Positions 1 to 12,581 of a stretch of 64,000 nt of DNA are shown here, piece by piece. Source of the DNA: Hirudinaria manillensis. Lineage: Eukaryota > Annelida > Clitellata > Hirudinida > Hirudinidae. The translations under genes were made by a program, and so were the position numbers. The notes below the pieces were generated by a model. It did no database searches and was not told the DNA's origin. It was given only the letters and a program-made list of their open reading frames with translations. The stretch spans positions 4,402,035-4,466,034 of the forward strand of contig CM067533.1 in the NCBI GenBank assembly GCA_034509925.1, in the 5' to 3' direction. Numbering within the stretch: position 1 is the stretch's first letter; each line of letters starts with the position of its first letter.

Positions 1-19
1 CAAATATTATCAGCATAAG

Positions 20-430
20 TCCCAAAAATCACTCTTAAAAAGAAATTTTGGAGGTCATTGTCTGGGATGCCATTTCTTGGTTCATCAGATGTGGAGGACT
101 TAAAGGGAAAACAAAATTCTCAGAATGCATTTAAATACTAAGCAAATGACTCTTATACATGTACACTAGATTTCAAAGGGATAATGTTATCTTTTAACAA
201 AATAATGGCTTCATCCACACCTCAACGCCCAAAAAAAGTTATTTTCCAGAAGAGTCTTGGTATTTTTAAGTGGTCTGCTTGATCTCAGGACTCAATCCTA
301 CTGAAAATGTGTGGAGATTGCTCAAGCATATTCTAATGTTAATAAAAACTAGCTCCTTGGAATTGTAAAAAAGCTGAGCGAGGAGTGGATGTTTCTAGAA
401 ACCATCACACACATCTATCATACAATCATA
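20..430 (+). mobile_element. Tc1-like transposon relic, C-terminal transposase part
   Basis: Broken frames read on the plus strand resemble the catalytic half of a Tc1/mariner transposase: an FGGH block near 45-60, then a segment like SGLLDLRTQSY followed by a KCVEI block (about 265-320), which matches the usual SPDLNPIEN-W region. The same DNA recurs on the minus strand near 41.4-41.9 kb. Many stops and shifts, so it is dead. The left end may continue outside the window. Confidence 0.6.
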
Positions 431-711
431 AAAGCGCTCGCCTAAGGAAAACTTAATTAAGAAATCGATATCAAAGTTCCCTGGACAAACTGTAGGATCC
501 GCCAAAGAGTTCTAGGTCCCCAAAAACTACCATCTCGTAAATTCGCCCCTCACTAATGCCCCGCTATAAAAACACGAATAGCATCTAGCAACATTCATGT
601 ATAATCAGAAATGAATAACTTTAAGCCCTCAGACAAATTTTGACGAAACTGTATCAAACCATTTCAAACAACAAGAAAACATATATCAATAACCAATTTA
701 ATTTCAAAGAA

Positions 712-3700
712 CTAAGCCGTATAAAATACTCTGTAATACACTGTTTTAGATCTCCAAAGGGAATATGAATTATCAAACTTTAACAAGTATACTCCAGGAC
801 CAGGAAATACGTGACTGCCACACTGAACTGCTTCATGAGAGTTAAGTCTGCTTAACTGAATTACTTCCTCAGTTGGAGGATCGATTCTATTTGATTCATC
901 AAAATTGGACTTGAGACCAGAAGGATCTATTTGAACATAGTTGTTTAATTATTGTAGTATATTAAGTGAGAACTTCGATGATACCTGATAATTGATAATT
1001 TTGTAGCTAAAATGATGTTAATATAACCTAGTTCAATGTAATCATCATTAGCTTCATTGTGCACTACACTCTCGATTTCCATTGTAATTTCTTCATGGTC
1101 CTCAATTGTACTTAAAACATACCATTCAAAAAATACTCCAAAGCCTATATCATAGTGATCAGTTGCAAACTCCCAAAACAAACATGAACCACCCTCATGT
1201 GTGGGAACTCTAACCTTCAATAGAATTTCCATTCATCATTTCATCTCAGATAATTCTAATTTGATGGGTTGGCTCTTTTATTATATTAAAAGTTTGTGAT
1301 TTTAAACTTACAGTGACAATTTCCCCTGAACCAACTTCTAAAACTGATTCAGCATCATTTTTCAATGAATTTTTAAAATCAATGATGCAGGGCTTACTCC
1401 AAAAGGAAGGCAATTCAAGCATGGGGAGCTCATCTGAAACAAAAATTTGTGTAGACAGTCTGTAAGATGATTTTCAGTAAATACATCAATATAAGTGAGT
1501 TAAAAACAAAATTCTCAATGTTAGTCAAATTTTCTCATTAAAAAGTAGTTCTTTACTTAGATCTGAAATTCCTTGCATCCAAGAAACTTGCTTTCTTTTA
1601 TTACATGCATCACCAATCGTATCACATGACTGCAAATTGATTTTCCCAGAATTGTTTCTTCTGCTACATAGGGAATCTGATGTTTGGATGCCCGAGCTTG
1701 ATGCACTTAAATTTGTATATTGACAGTTAATGAGTAGCTGCTCCAACTGTCTCTCTTCCATTGCTTTCAGAGAATCTCTTTGCTGAAGAAGAAAATTACT
1801 CTTGAGCACAAGACCAATTATTAATCTGTTTTTTGTTTGAACTTGAGTACATTAATTAAACAGAACAAGGAAACAAATAATAAGCACAACAGGCAGATTA
1901 ATAAATGAACTCATAGATCAGCCTTAAGGAAGCATAAGCCTCCACCAATAGGCTGATCCAAAGATATCGTTTAACAAAATAATTAACAAACAGCAAATTT
2001 AAAGGACATTTTACACAACAAATATAATAAAGTAAATGGACCAGCCTGTGATTGATTTTTGATTGAGGATGGAATAGTAGAATATAATGGGTCAGATAAA
2101 TAGTTGATTTGATATTAAATGACTCTTTAATCTCAAACCAATTCATTAATAAGTTGGTTAGAAAATATAATACAGGGTTTTGCAAACTAAATAATGTGAT
2201 GTCAAGTTTATTGGAAGTCTTCAGTTACCATAACCAATCTTAGGATGGCTAGAAGATGAGTTTCTTGTTAGTCTGAAATATTGAAAACCTGCTGTCCCTC
2301 TCTCTAGCTAATGATATGTCACATTAATGACATCTTTCATATCAAAAGACTATAAATAATAATCTGCTTAATAAATAAGTTAATTAATTGCAGTATAAAT
2401 ATAAAATTATTTAATTGTTCTAGATCTAGAGTTACAACAACATAGCTAGTATTTTTTTATCCATGTAATGACTTCATGAAGCTCAAGATTAATCAAGGTT
2501 AAGGCATGAATTAATAGAAACAAAAAGATAAGAAAATCACTTTACTTTTGACTTATCATCTGGATATTGGATCTGCACCAACTTCTGTAGCATAGGTCTA
2601 ATTTGGCTCAAAAATGTTTCCCTTAGCTCCTCCCTAACTCAAAATAAATCATATTTGGAATATATAAGAATAGTTTCTAAGCACAAATTCACCTACTTCA
2701 TGCAATACAATCTTTGACCCTCTACAGAAGAGCAAGTTGATAAGTTGTCATCAGCAAATGTGAGAATATCTTGTTTTGTATTTTCATGTGTAATAGTACC
2801 AATATCAAACGTGTTTTTTTTCCTGCATAAAATCAAAATATACAATGAGAGTCACAAATACAGGACAGGTTCAAGAATCACACGATTTTTATCTCTATCT
2901 TAAAATTATCATTAAACTTTTGTAAGTGATTTTGTGATTATAGAGATCACAAGAAAGTAATTAATTAGTATTTGATAAAATCTGACAATAAAATTTGAAT
3001 ATTGATGAGAAACGCCTTTTGATACTGTTTCTTGGAGTTTCTGCAACAGAGCGCAGGGTCTCTTTCATTATGGAAAAAATTTTTATCACAGGTTTCTCAA
3101 AATTCCATTAACGTAATAAGACTCCTTATATATATTACTCCACTATATTACTTGATTACGTAACATGTTTTTAGAATAAAATACCGAAAGTTAACATTAT
3201 TATGGATGGGTTTAATAAAGCAACTTAATGATATTCAAAAAGAACAAATTTTTTATTTAAAAGTCTTTTAAAGACTGTCAATTTCCGAAATTTATAGGAG
3301 GTTGAATTGCTCTAGAAATATTATAAGTCGTTTTTTAAGTGATCCTTAAAGTTATGTAACAATTTGATCCCCTGGAAGACCAAAACAACTTGATGAGCAT
3401 CAGAGAAGAGTCATCCTTTGTGAAGTTTCCAAGGGGCTCAGTTCAACAAAGGACTTAAAATATTGCTTAAATCTGAATGTCAGTCAATCGACAATATTAA
3501 GGTGTCTCAGTGGAAGTGGTTTTCCAAAGTTTGTTGAGCGTCAGAACATGCCACTTCTGCCACAAGAAGTTTACACTGGGAAAGGAGATGTTGGATTTAG
3601 ACACTAACTGGAACTCTTTTATTTTTTCAGATGAAAAGAAATTTAACTTAGATGGATTCAAATATCATTGGCATGATGTCAGATCAAAAAAAAAATTTTT

Positions 3701-6700
3701 TAAAAGACATTTTGGAGGTGGCTCAATGATGGTCCAGGCTGCCAGTTCCTCTCTAGATTCTTCAGAACTTGTGTTCTTAGAGGAGAATCAAAACTCTGCA
3801 AAATATATTCAAACTGCACCAACATCTGTTTATATTATGTGACAAATTTGGAAATGAAAGTCATCTTCCAGCATGACAATGCTTCTCTACCCACAGCAAC
3901 ATCAACTAAACTTTTTTCCAGGAAAGTAGAGAAGTCAAGATTTGAGCAGCCAACATACTGAGGCATACTGAGGAAGGTTAGACAAGAAATATCAGAAATG
4001 TACCCATATTTAAAATCAGGGTATTCCTTAGACTGAGCAGTGCTAGGAACTTATCTGTCCCATCCTCACTTATTTCTTCCAGAACATTCTTAACAATTGT
4101 GTGCTCTTCTGACATTCCATTTGGACACTCATTGCTGGGACTTGTATACTACCATTGGAATCCCCACTATTTGGCAAATTCTGACATGGCTCTGAGTTAA
4201 ATGCCGGAGGAACAAGTAAAAAGCTTGAAGATCTTTAACGACATCTTGTCCAACAAAAGGCAGGAAGCAAACATCAAAAGACTAAGTTGGGAAGGAACAG
4301 AGGCAATTGACAGAGTACACAATTCAAAATGTCTCAGTTCGTACTGCTCTAAAGACTCCTATGGCCCCCCCAACATCTATGAGATTGGCCTTCCATTCTT
4401 GGAGTTGCTGGATATGAGTTACCATATCATCATATGGGGCTTCCACCAGGCATGTCCTCATTTACTCTCTACAGCAAGAGCTGAAAAACAAGAGCATAAA
4501 CAAATCTTACCATTGAATTTCTAAGAGACTTTTTGACTTGAATCAGTGATCACTCTACCTTTCTAGGTTCGAATCTTAGAAACAAACTATCTGCGAGTAA
4601 CATAATGGTAACTTCAGAAAAAGATTGAAATCACTGAATCTCGAGCAGTTAGAAGCTGCTTTCAACAGGATAACAGAGAAATTGATTGAAGGAACACTGA
4701 AAATGTGTGAAAACGTGACTGTAGCTATTGGGGAAAGCATTGTAAAGTTAAGTGAGGTCATGTTGAAGAGTTTTGATTCTATCATGTTGGAGCTCACTGA
4801 ATCTCATACTAACTTTACAAACCTGACTATGTCTTGACTGACTAAACTCAAAAGCAGAATCTCTGAAATTCTGGCTCAATGGAAAACTGCTGACCAGGAA
4901 TCCATGGTGAGGGCATTCTGGACTTTTGGGCAGGAGAAAGAAGAAATTTGACAGAAAACCTGCAATGTTGTCATTTCTGGGCTAACTATATTCCTCAATA
5001 ACTTCAAAAATGCTTATACATATACTGATGGAGTCATGGCTTTCAGATGAAGTGCCTATTATATTCCTACATAGCGGTTTCATGGCTATATGGGATAGGA
5101 AAGCAAGAGGAGGCCATATGGTATTCATTTTTGGGGGCATATGGTATCAACAAATTCCAGCCTCCCTAATATTCAAATATTGAAGTAGTTTGTCTGGATG
5201 TGAAACTAGATTCACAAATGCTGCACTTCACAGGTCATTACCAGAGCAGTGGTTTTGATCAAATTGCTGAGCAATATGCCACTGACAGCATCAACTGCTT
5301 AAGATATATCTGTTCTGTTAAATGAAAGCTTTGTAATATAGGTGAATTTATTCATCCTGAATTCAATTGGGGGATTGCACCATATTACCTTTCGTTAACC
5401 TGTAGTGTGCAGCTCCAGGGTAGAAGTGGCCTTGAGTCCACATCCATAGGCTCCCTCTTCTGACCACATGCCAACTGCCTTATGCTCAACAGCTCAATTC
5501 ATTTCTGAGTGATGTTGTTGGCCCATAGATATGGAAATGAATTCCTTCAAATGAGTCTGAATTCTGAATTCATCATGAATTCTGACGCAGCCAGCTTCCA
5601 CATCTTTCTCTTCAGGTAAAGTCATCCTCGAAAGCCTCAGTGACCTTTAAGTCCACCTTGGACATATGCCACTCAAAATAACTGAATTATTGCTGCTCCA
5701 AATAAATCCATCTATAGAATGTTTCTGGATTTCTTCAACAACCTCAGACTTCACCAGTTAGTCAACTCTCCAGCATGACATAGTAACATTCTTGACTCGA
5801 TCCTATCAAACAATCCATTGCTAATTTCAACAATGAAAAGAACTTGCCCACTTGCTTCTTCAGGCCACAATATGATCAACTTTTGCTAAAGTGCAGTTGA
5901 TTGCTTAATCACAAGGATACTATGATTACAACAGAGCAGACTTCAGCAACTTAAATAAGTATTTATCTGAGATTGACAGGAGTCAGATATTTAAAAGATG
6001 TTTTTCAGTGGAGGATTGTGTTGAACCCGTTTGAATATTTTTGTTTGACATTCGCTGTTGGTCGTCTTTAAGTTGTTTTTGTGTTTGGCATCTTTTTAAC
6101 GATAATAAAGAAGCGTAGGCTTTTTCATTGAGTTACCACTATAGGTTATATATAATAATATATAGACATTTAATATGATACAAAAAAAAAATTTATCAAG
6201 CAAGAAATAACTTTATATTAATATCTTTTTCATAAATCTTTATGTCGTAGTAGTAGATATCTGCCAATCATAAAAATATAATTAAAAAATTAATGTCTAA
6301 GTCCAACTAAAATTTCAGTTATTGACAAAAAAGAAATCAGGCCTAAGGTCAGCCATATTTCTAAATTTGCATAAATTGTAATGATACACTGATTGCAATG
6401 AAAATCAAAAGAGTCCAAAAATGTGTTCCAAGGTCCATCCCCAGTTCCAGAGCAGTGCCATAGCAGACTGCAATAACTAGGATTCAAAACCCTCAAACAT
6501 TGACACCTGTGATTTATGCCTGTGCTATAAAATGGTCCACGGTCATCTTAAATACAATATTCCAGAATTCCCTACATTTCTAGCCTCTAGAATCCCTTCA
6601 GTTATGCCAAGAGAAATGTTCCACCAGCCATAGGCAACATTTCTTCATCAACTGAATCATCAAACCCTGGAAATCCCAACCTGTTGATATCACTATCTCC

Positions 6701-8007
6701 TCAACATTAAATCATGTGTCTCATCTACAAACCTCAACAATTGCCACTTAATTAAGTGAACTTTGAATTGCACTATATTTTTATAGTCAAATAAAATAAA
6801 AATAAATAATTATGGAGATATTTATCAATATCAACAAAACAAGAAAGAATACCTTGAAACAAATGACAAATTCAGGTCATAACATTCATAGCATATACAT
6901 TTTTGAGTCATTACTTTTTAATATTTATTAAATAAGATTAATAGAATCAACATACCCCCCCTGGTAACCTGAATGGATAACTGTTGGAGAAACCAAATTA
7001 GTTGTGGCTCCTAACTCTTTTACACCTCCTAGAATATCACCAAGAGTTTTTAAATCCTTTAAAATCTCAGACAATTCTGCCAGGAGTTATTAAATCACCA
7101 ATAATAGATTTAAATTAAAATGAGTGGCTAAAGAATATAATAATAACATTAACATAGTGATAATGAGACTACTTTAGAGCATGCAAACACTTTAGAACCA
7201 TCACATGTCCAGAAATTATTGATTTCTAGTATTAATTGACTAACAGGCTTTTTATATAATGATTTTTTTTTAGTTTTAGAAGTTCTTCATATTACCATGC
7301 TTGTAATCTTCCATGGATTCTTCAAGTAACTCATCCTTTGAAGAAAAATCCACTACTTCCAAAGCTGCACTCCCATTTCTAAAAATATACATGTTATGTA
7401 ACACAAAGAAGTTGTAAGCTTTAAATAAGATAAGTAATGACAATTTTAAAGTTTGAGTTTTGAAGAATGTTTAACCTCATACAATTTGTTAACTGAGCTT
7501 TTATAAATGGAATAAATTGTGGAGAAGCTCCAATAAGGTTTTTAACAAATTCTGCCATTGCTGTTTCTCTAGTCATGTTTCCTAAGGACTTCCAGGCTTG
7601 ACTTCAAATAAACCAAAACATCAAGTTTATACATTTCTATGCAATGATTTTTCAAAGAAATGCTGACCTTGTATCATTTCCCACAAAATCTAAAAAGCCA
7701 ATTTCAAAATTCTTCTTGAATGGTCCTAGCCTTGCTTGTTTTATCAAGGCTATTAATTTTAGCCTATCTCTATAGGATAACACCAATGCTTTGGTTCCTT
7801 GTTTTTCTGCAGTGACATCATGACACCATCAATGAGTCTATTCTTACAGCAATTTTGGGCGACTAATAACGAACCTTTATAAAATAAGACAGCCAGCTTA
7901 TATAAAATCTCTAGGTTATCGTTTTCAAAATTAATCATTTGGTTAATTGTGATTTCGGCAGCACATGTGAAACCGCTGCAACCAGGTTTCTCCATACTGC
8001 AAAACAC
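712..8007 (-). CDS. ACBD3: ACBD3/GCP60-like Golgi acyl-CoA-binding and GOLD-domain protein
   Basis: Eleven exons on the minus strand join in phase: 8007-7875, 7806-7668, 7601-7476, 7378-7296, 7076-6956, 2822-2697, 2633-2546, 1800-1557, 1433-1312, 1214-1028, 926-712. This gives 527 residues; human ACBD3 has 528. Exons 1-3 form an acyl-CoA-binding domain ([20 protein letters not shown], then [18 protein letters not shown] and [16 protein letters not shown]). Exons 5-8 are polar and partly coiled coil. Exons 9-11 form a GOLD domain: [30 protein letters not shown] and a final [20 protein letters not shown]. Family knowledge: ACBD3 sits on the Golgi, binds giantin and recruits PI4KIIIbeta. The start could instead be the ATG at 7995. 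The exon 5 donor lies in a run of seven G and is chosen by phase. The fifth intron (2823-6955) holds transposon relics. TMED8 shares the GOLD domain but lacks the ACBP part. Confidence 0.9.
2990..4000 (+). mobile_element. Tc1-like transposon relic in the ACBD3 intron
   Basis: The plus strand starts with an AT-rich end that also occurs at 18300-18535. It then shows degraded transposase frames: a helix-turn-helix stretch (SGRP-like at about 3372, [10 protein letters not shown] near 3480-3510) and the catalytic block [17 protein letters not shown] (about 3630-3680) followed by GGGSMMVQA (about 3715). The frame is shifted and stopped in several places and the C-terminal third is missing. It lies inside the ACBD3 fifth intron, antisense to the gene. 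Confidence 0.75.
4560..6830 (+). mobile_element. Degenerate CR1-like LINE in the ACBD3 intron
   Basis: Plus-strand fragments read in order as a non-LTR retrotransposon. A coiled-coil ORF1-like stretch (4625-4837) comes first. Endonuclease pieces follow: LPNI plus a VWLDVKL-like block near 5160-5210, a FNWG block near 5365, and a [14 protein letters not shown] / [14 protein letters not shown] block at 5730-5825. The 3' end has [18 protein letters not shown] (about 6508-6565) before an AT-rich tail. The reverse transcriptase core is not seen, so the copy is internally deleted as well as riddled with stops. The stretch 4001-4560 upstream has no feature I recognise. Confidence 0.6.
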
Positions 8008-8279
8008 ATAACGTATCTAGAAATGATCCTTCATTATAAATATATCAATCTGGCTTGCAAACTGTAGCAATAACTGACCTGGACGTGGGGTACATCTTCA
8101 ACTAATGTCATACAATAACAAATACTTCAACCTCTCTGTTAGAGCAATAAAATGAATATTTCATGAGCTTCATCGCCACACAGCATTTGTTTTTAATAAT
8201 AATGTAGTAGTCGAATTAAATTTCAATTTAATAAATTTTTTTAGATAAATAAGTTGTCTAAATTAATGTTTACTTATAG

Positions 8280-9190
8280 GGTTCCCCTGAGAAAAGAAAG
8301 ACTGGTCAGAACTGGATGAGGAACTTAAGCAAGGACTTAAGAAAAGACTGAAGGATGGATCAATGAAATCCTTCGGTGACTTCATTTACAACAAGGGCAT
8401 CGAGAGATTTGTCCCTGTCAAACGACCCCAGGAAATGAAGAACTCTAGGCGACATCGCGAACTCGGACGCCTCAAAGGCCAAAAGAAAGTGCTTTGCCGT
8501 CGGTGGAAAGTGGCTGAAGAAGACGGGAGAGTAGGGCTCTCCATTCTATGGGAGGACGTGAAGAGACGAGTGAGGGACTTGCGCCGCGCAGAGAGAGGGA
8601 GACAGAGGAAATATGAGAGGAGGAGAGCCATGAGAAGCTTTTTTTAGCGACTCATACAGATACAGGAGATCGCTTCTAGACCCTTCGAAATCGGGAGAAC
8701 TTTCTGTAGAGTAAGACAAGTTGGAGGAACATACTCAAAACGTACAGTGATGCCCTCCGTCACGAGTCTCCACAGGAAAGGGCTGATATCCCGGCGGTGC
8801 CACTTCCGACCAGTTCCATTTTGCTTGGAAAGGTGAGAGGAGTTATGAGGAATGCGAGAAACCGATCAGTGCCAGGACCAAACGGAGTTACCTATCTCCT
8901 ACATTATAGATGTCCCAAAGAATTATTCCTGCTGCATTCCCTCATTCAGAGAGAGTGGTCAATGGTTAATGAATCAATTCAGATCAATATCGATGTTCAA
9001 CTTATTGAATGTAGAAGGGAAAATATTTTTCTCTATCATGGCATCGAGACTCATCACCAGATACGATCCTCCCCCGACAACGTAAGGAGATTCAAAGGGC
9101 CGAAATGTTTGAAGGCGGGAGAAACTCATCTGATGATCCCTGTCGGAGCTTCAAGGAGGAGTAACAAGAAACTTTGTGACATTTACTGGG
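8280..9190 (+). mobile_element. Fragment of a restriction-like-endonuclease LINE (R2/R4/HERO-type)
   Basis: A plus-strand ORF (8363-8647) holds the linker region ahead of the reverse transcriptase: SFGDFIYNKGIERFVPV then a basic helix-rich stretch ending RRVRDLRRAERGRQRKYERR. A near copy lies on the minus strand at 44.2-44.5 kb. Around 8850-9070, frames match the first RT block (SVPGPNGVTYL, then LLNVEGKIFFSIMASRL). From about 9090 it jumps straight to the family's 3' tail (AAAGGGCCGAAAYGTTTGAA motif and GATCCCTGTCGGAGCTTC). Most of the RT and the endonuclease are therefore deleted. Clade placement is by memory of similar proteins, so only approximate. Confidence 0.65.
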
Positions 9191-9759
9191 AAAGGAGGAA
9201 TCTCGGTCACGTAGGGAAAATTAACTTTTCTATATTTTATGACTTTTATTACCTATAAAATTAAGTCCACAGGACACTGTCCAAATCAAATTATGTCAAA
9301 TCTTTAAGTAAAGCAATTATTTATAAACGGCTTCTTTCCTTCAGTAAGTCACAAAAATGCTCCTGAAAAATTTTCATCAGAGAATCGACCAACAATGTCA
9401 TGTCTCTTCAATTTTACTGCATTAAGTGTTAAATACTAGAGTGAAACTCTTGTTGAAAATCGGTACCACTATTACTACACGTTAGCAAAGTAAGATATTG
9501 ATACATATTCGTATTTCAATTTATAGGATGATTTAGCTTTTTTCACGAAAAACAAATCGCTGACTTCAGAGATTTTCTGAATTCAAATATTACAGTTAAC
9601 ATGGAACTACATGTAGATAGAGTACCGTATTTTCGCTCACATAACACGTTAGATATATTCGATTGTACATATTACTCACGTCTGCATGTTATAGATATGT
9701 GCGTACTATAGACAAATTAATTTGTAAGACATTCTGACAATTCCTCTGTCGGCCATATC

Positions 9760-11860
9760 CTTCATCTTGATTCCATACTGTGAGGAAATCAAGAGTATGA
9801 TCAGGAAGACCATAAATAGATCGGCGCCAGGGCCTAATGAAATCCTATACCTCTTTTGCAAGAAATGCCCTAGGTGGTTACCAATACTTCTGTATGCCCT
9901 CTTCGAAACAGCCTGGAAAACGGAAGAGCCGATGATGAATGAAAGTGAGGAGGTATATATACCCAAGGGGAAGGGTTCTCACAATTTTATCTGGTTCAAA
10001 TTAATGTTGCTGCTCAGTACAGAAAGGAAAGTCTTCTTCAGGATCATAGCATCAAGGCTCACACGATATATGATGACCAACCAGTACATAGACAACACAA
10101 TTGAAAATGGGAGAGTTTAAGACTAGGATGCTTAGCCATGACCTGAGAAGCAATCCATGTGAAATCACCTAAGCCTGTATGTCATCCATCCATCCATCCA
10201 TCCATCCACCCATCCACCCACCCAAACCCATCCATCCATCCATCCATCCATCCACCCACCCACCCAAACCCATCCATCCACCCAAACCCATCCATCCATC
10301 CAACCTTGCAAATGCATAAATACCTTACAACTACTTTAGAAGATGTTGAAAAACCACCAAGTACCAGGGCCCGTGATCTTGATATTGCGAGACTACTTCA
10401 GAGAGTTTGTCATGATGTTTACGACGGCGGTATATACAACAAAGTGGGTTCAGCTCCAGTTGGGAATTGTTATGGGTTGTGCAATTTCCCCGTGTCTCTT
10501 TGAGCTGGCGATGCAGGTTGTTAAACGCAGCAGTCACACAGCTCCAGGGTGCACATTAACTGGAGTTTCTCGATCAAGGCGTTTACGCACGACGCCACTC
10601 TAATGAATGAAAGGCAGACAGTTCAGAATAGCCTAGACAAACAATATATTAGAGTGGTACAGAATGGGACAAGCCCATAAAGTCAGGGATTCTGGCTCTG
10701 ACAAAAAAAAAGTCCGCATCGGTAACTCCATCCAGGTCGCGGGACAAAGAATTCCGACTGTCGAGGAAGAACCAGTGATGGAAATCAAGTAGGAGCAGTT
10801 TGGAGAGTGATCGTGAAAATTTAAAATGTGGCTAGTATTATTTGTGTTGTGGCCGTTGAAAATCTACGAGATAAGCCAACCAACAGTGAAAGAGCTAGAG
10901 AGGCGCATTAATACCCTTACCAGAAAATGTCTAGGACTGCCTTCAGGGCTTTCCTCAATCGCCCTCTACAGCTAGATCGCAAAACTTAAATTGCACTCAG
11001 TCAATCGCAGAAGAGTTCGGAGTCAGTAAGATAAGAACGCAGCTCATGCTAAACAACCCCAATAACGACATAATTAGTGAAGTGAAACCGCTGCTCAGAT
11101 CTGAAGAAAATTCAATACCCAGGAGATCGGAAAGTGGAACGAAGTCTTGACTTTTGAAGAGATACGAGACCTTGTCTAAACCGACCGACATGGAATCACT
11201 GTATCACTTTGCCTGGTGTCCAAAGATAGGCGCTCATGATCCAAGAGAGGAAAAGAGAGATAGAAAACACCAGGATCAAAAAAGCACTGCAACAAAGACA
11301 TTGGTTAACGTAGGAGAGCGATCTTCGGATCATGCTACCGTTCCGATTGGCTTTTGTGATCATACCCCTGTATGACCAACTTTCCTTTCGTGAAAACCTA
11401 AAAAAAAATTGTGAATGGTGGACACCAGATGCAAACTGTGCGGAGAGGCCCAAACGCTCCGACATGTCCTGTCAAATTACAGGTACTCTAAGGCATACCT
11501 TAGAGTAAGGTCGGTATACATGGCAATATAACCAGGTTCAGAAAGTACGTAGTGAAGCAACGAAGACTACCAGCTCAAAGGCAAATGCTTGCGTATCGAA
11601 GGAATGAAGCAACGTGCTCAAGGAAGACAAATATTTTGAGCTCACGACGAACTTGACCTAAGGATTCTTCTCCATAGAAGTTGGTGCACGGGGCTTTGAA
11701 GGCAAATCCTACAAGCAAAGCCTGTCAGGCAAAGAAAGATCGGCTAAGAACGAAAAGAATGACAGAGGCGGCTGAAACTTCGTCGCAGTGACTGCTCAAA
11801 AAGAGACACCCAATAGCATGGCTAAACCCTAAAACTATCAAATGGATCCATTGGGTTGCT
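9760..11860 (+). mobile_element. Larger fragment of the same endonuclease-bearing LINE family
   Basis: Plus-strand frames in order: first RT block SAPGPNEILYLFCKKCPRWL (9820-9880), KVFFRIIASRL (10029), a microsatellite, then RT palm [20 protein letters not shown] with [20 protein letters not shown] (10395-10520). Further on are a thumb-like part with GPLKIYEI-type residues (about 10850), a CKLCGE...RHVL zinc-knuckle-like stretch (11435-11470), GRYTWQYNQVQK (about 11508-11545) and a weak copy of the VGxRGFxG endonuclease signature (about 11680). Several frameshifts and stops are present. This is the most complete copy of the family in the window. Confidence 0.7.
10178..10310. repeat. TCCA/CCCA microsatellite inside a LINE copy
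   Basis: About 130 bp of tandem TCCA with interspersed CACCCA and AACCCA variants. It interrupts the reverse transcriptase frame of the surrounding LINE, where the conserved palm segment (LDLANAYGSVPH in relatives) would be expected. Confidence 0.95.
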
Positions 11861-11939
11861 ATTTTTACAGTGACACATAACCCAACTATAAACTATTCTT
11901 TTATCTCTATTTAGATAGATAGATTAGAAGAGTACGAGA

Positions 11940-12045
11940 CATTAATATCGAGACTTCAGGAGTAATCAAAAAATCGATTAATTTAAATATCCCCATACCG
12001 AGTTAAATAAAGGTATGTAAAAAAGGACTACTGAGAGCTTAATGG
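11940..12045 (+). repeat. Copy of an unclassified dispersed repeat (family A)
   Basis: Contains GTAATCAAAAAATCGATTAA followed by CCGAGTTAAATAAAGGTATG. It matches, with divergence, copies at 16990-17075 (+), 17185-17245 (-), 22160-22285 (+) and 43288-43400 (-). No protein or terminal repeat is seen. The remainder up to PSMC3IP (12046-12580) shows nothing I recognise. Confidence 0.5.
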
Positions 12046-12581
12046 GGAGTTGACAAAGTGTGGATTTACGCGAATTTTAATATAATATAATAAATTAAAA
12101 TTTCCACCAAAACACTGATTTCTGCAGAGAGAGATGTCAAGCGGAATTGGCGTGCTGCCAAATTTTTGTAGGGTCCAGGTGTATCGCGTTCTAAAAAATA
12201 AGATTAAGGACCTCTGGTCTAGACCATGCCTCTCGACCTAAACAGCTATTCACGAATGTTGAAATAATTCAATTCGTTATGCCTACGATTTCTGCGAGTT
12301 CCTTTAGCGTGAGTATCATCCTTGGCCTGGATGATTTGAAAAAGGTTTGTGGTGAAGAGATTTAATTTTAAGATTATTTAGTAGTCGATGGTACTTATTT
12401 GATTTTTGTTATTTTTTAAACAAATAAATAAATAATTTTTGTATTTGGTCAAAATAATTGAAATATGTTTGATACGCATGTTTCCTAATTTGGGATCACT
12501 ATCCCGGGTGAAGTGTGTCCGAGCAGCTTATTACATTATCTTTGGGATCGTTTGGCGGATTTGCGCGGCTAGATAACTGAG

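Noticed and set aside
4518-4585. tRNA-like look: GGTTCGAATC box with complementary TTTCTAAG and CTTAGAAA flanks
   Set aside because: No A box, no cloverleaf arms, and the outer stem overlaps the supposed T arm; probably chance.
10178-10310. CRISPR-like array
   Set aside because: A simple tetranucleotide microsatellite with no spacers, in animal DNA.
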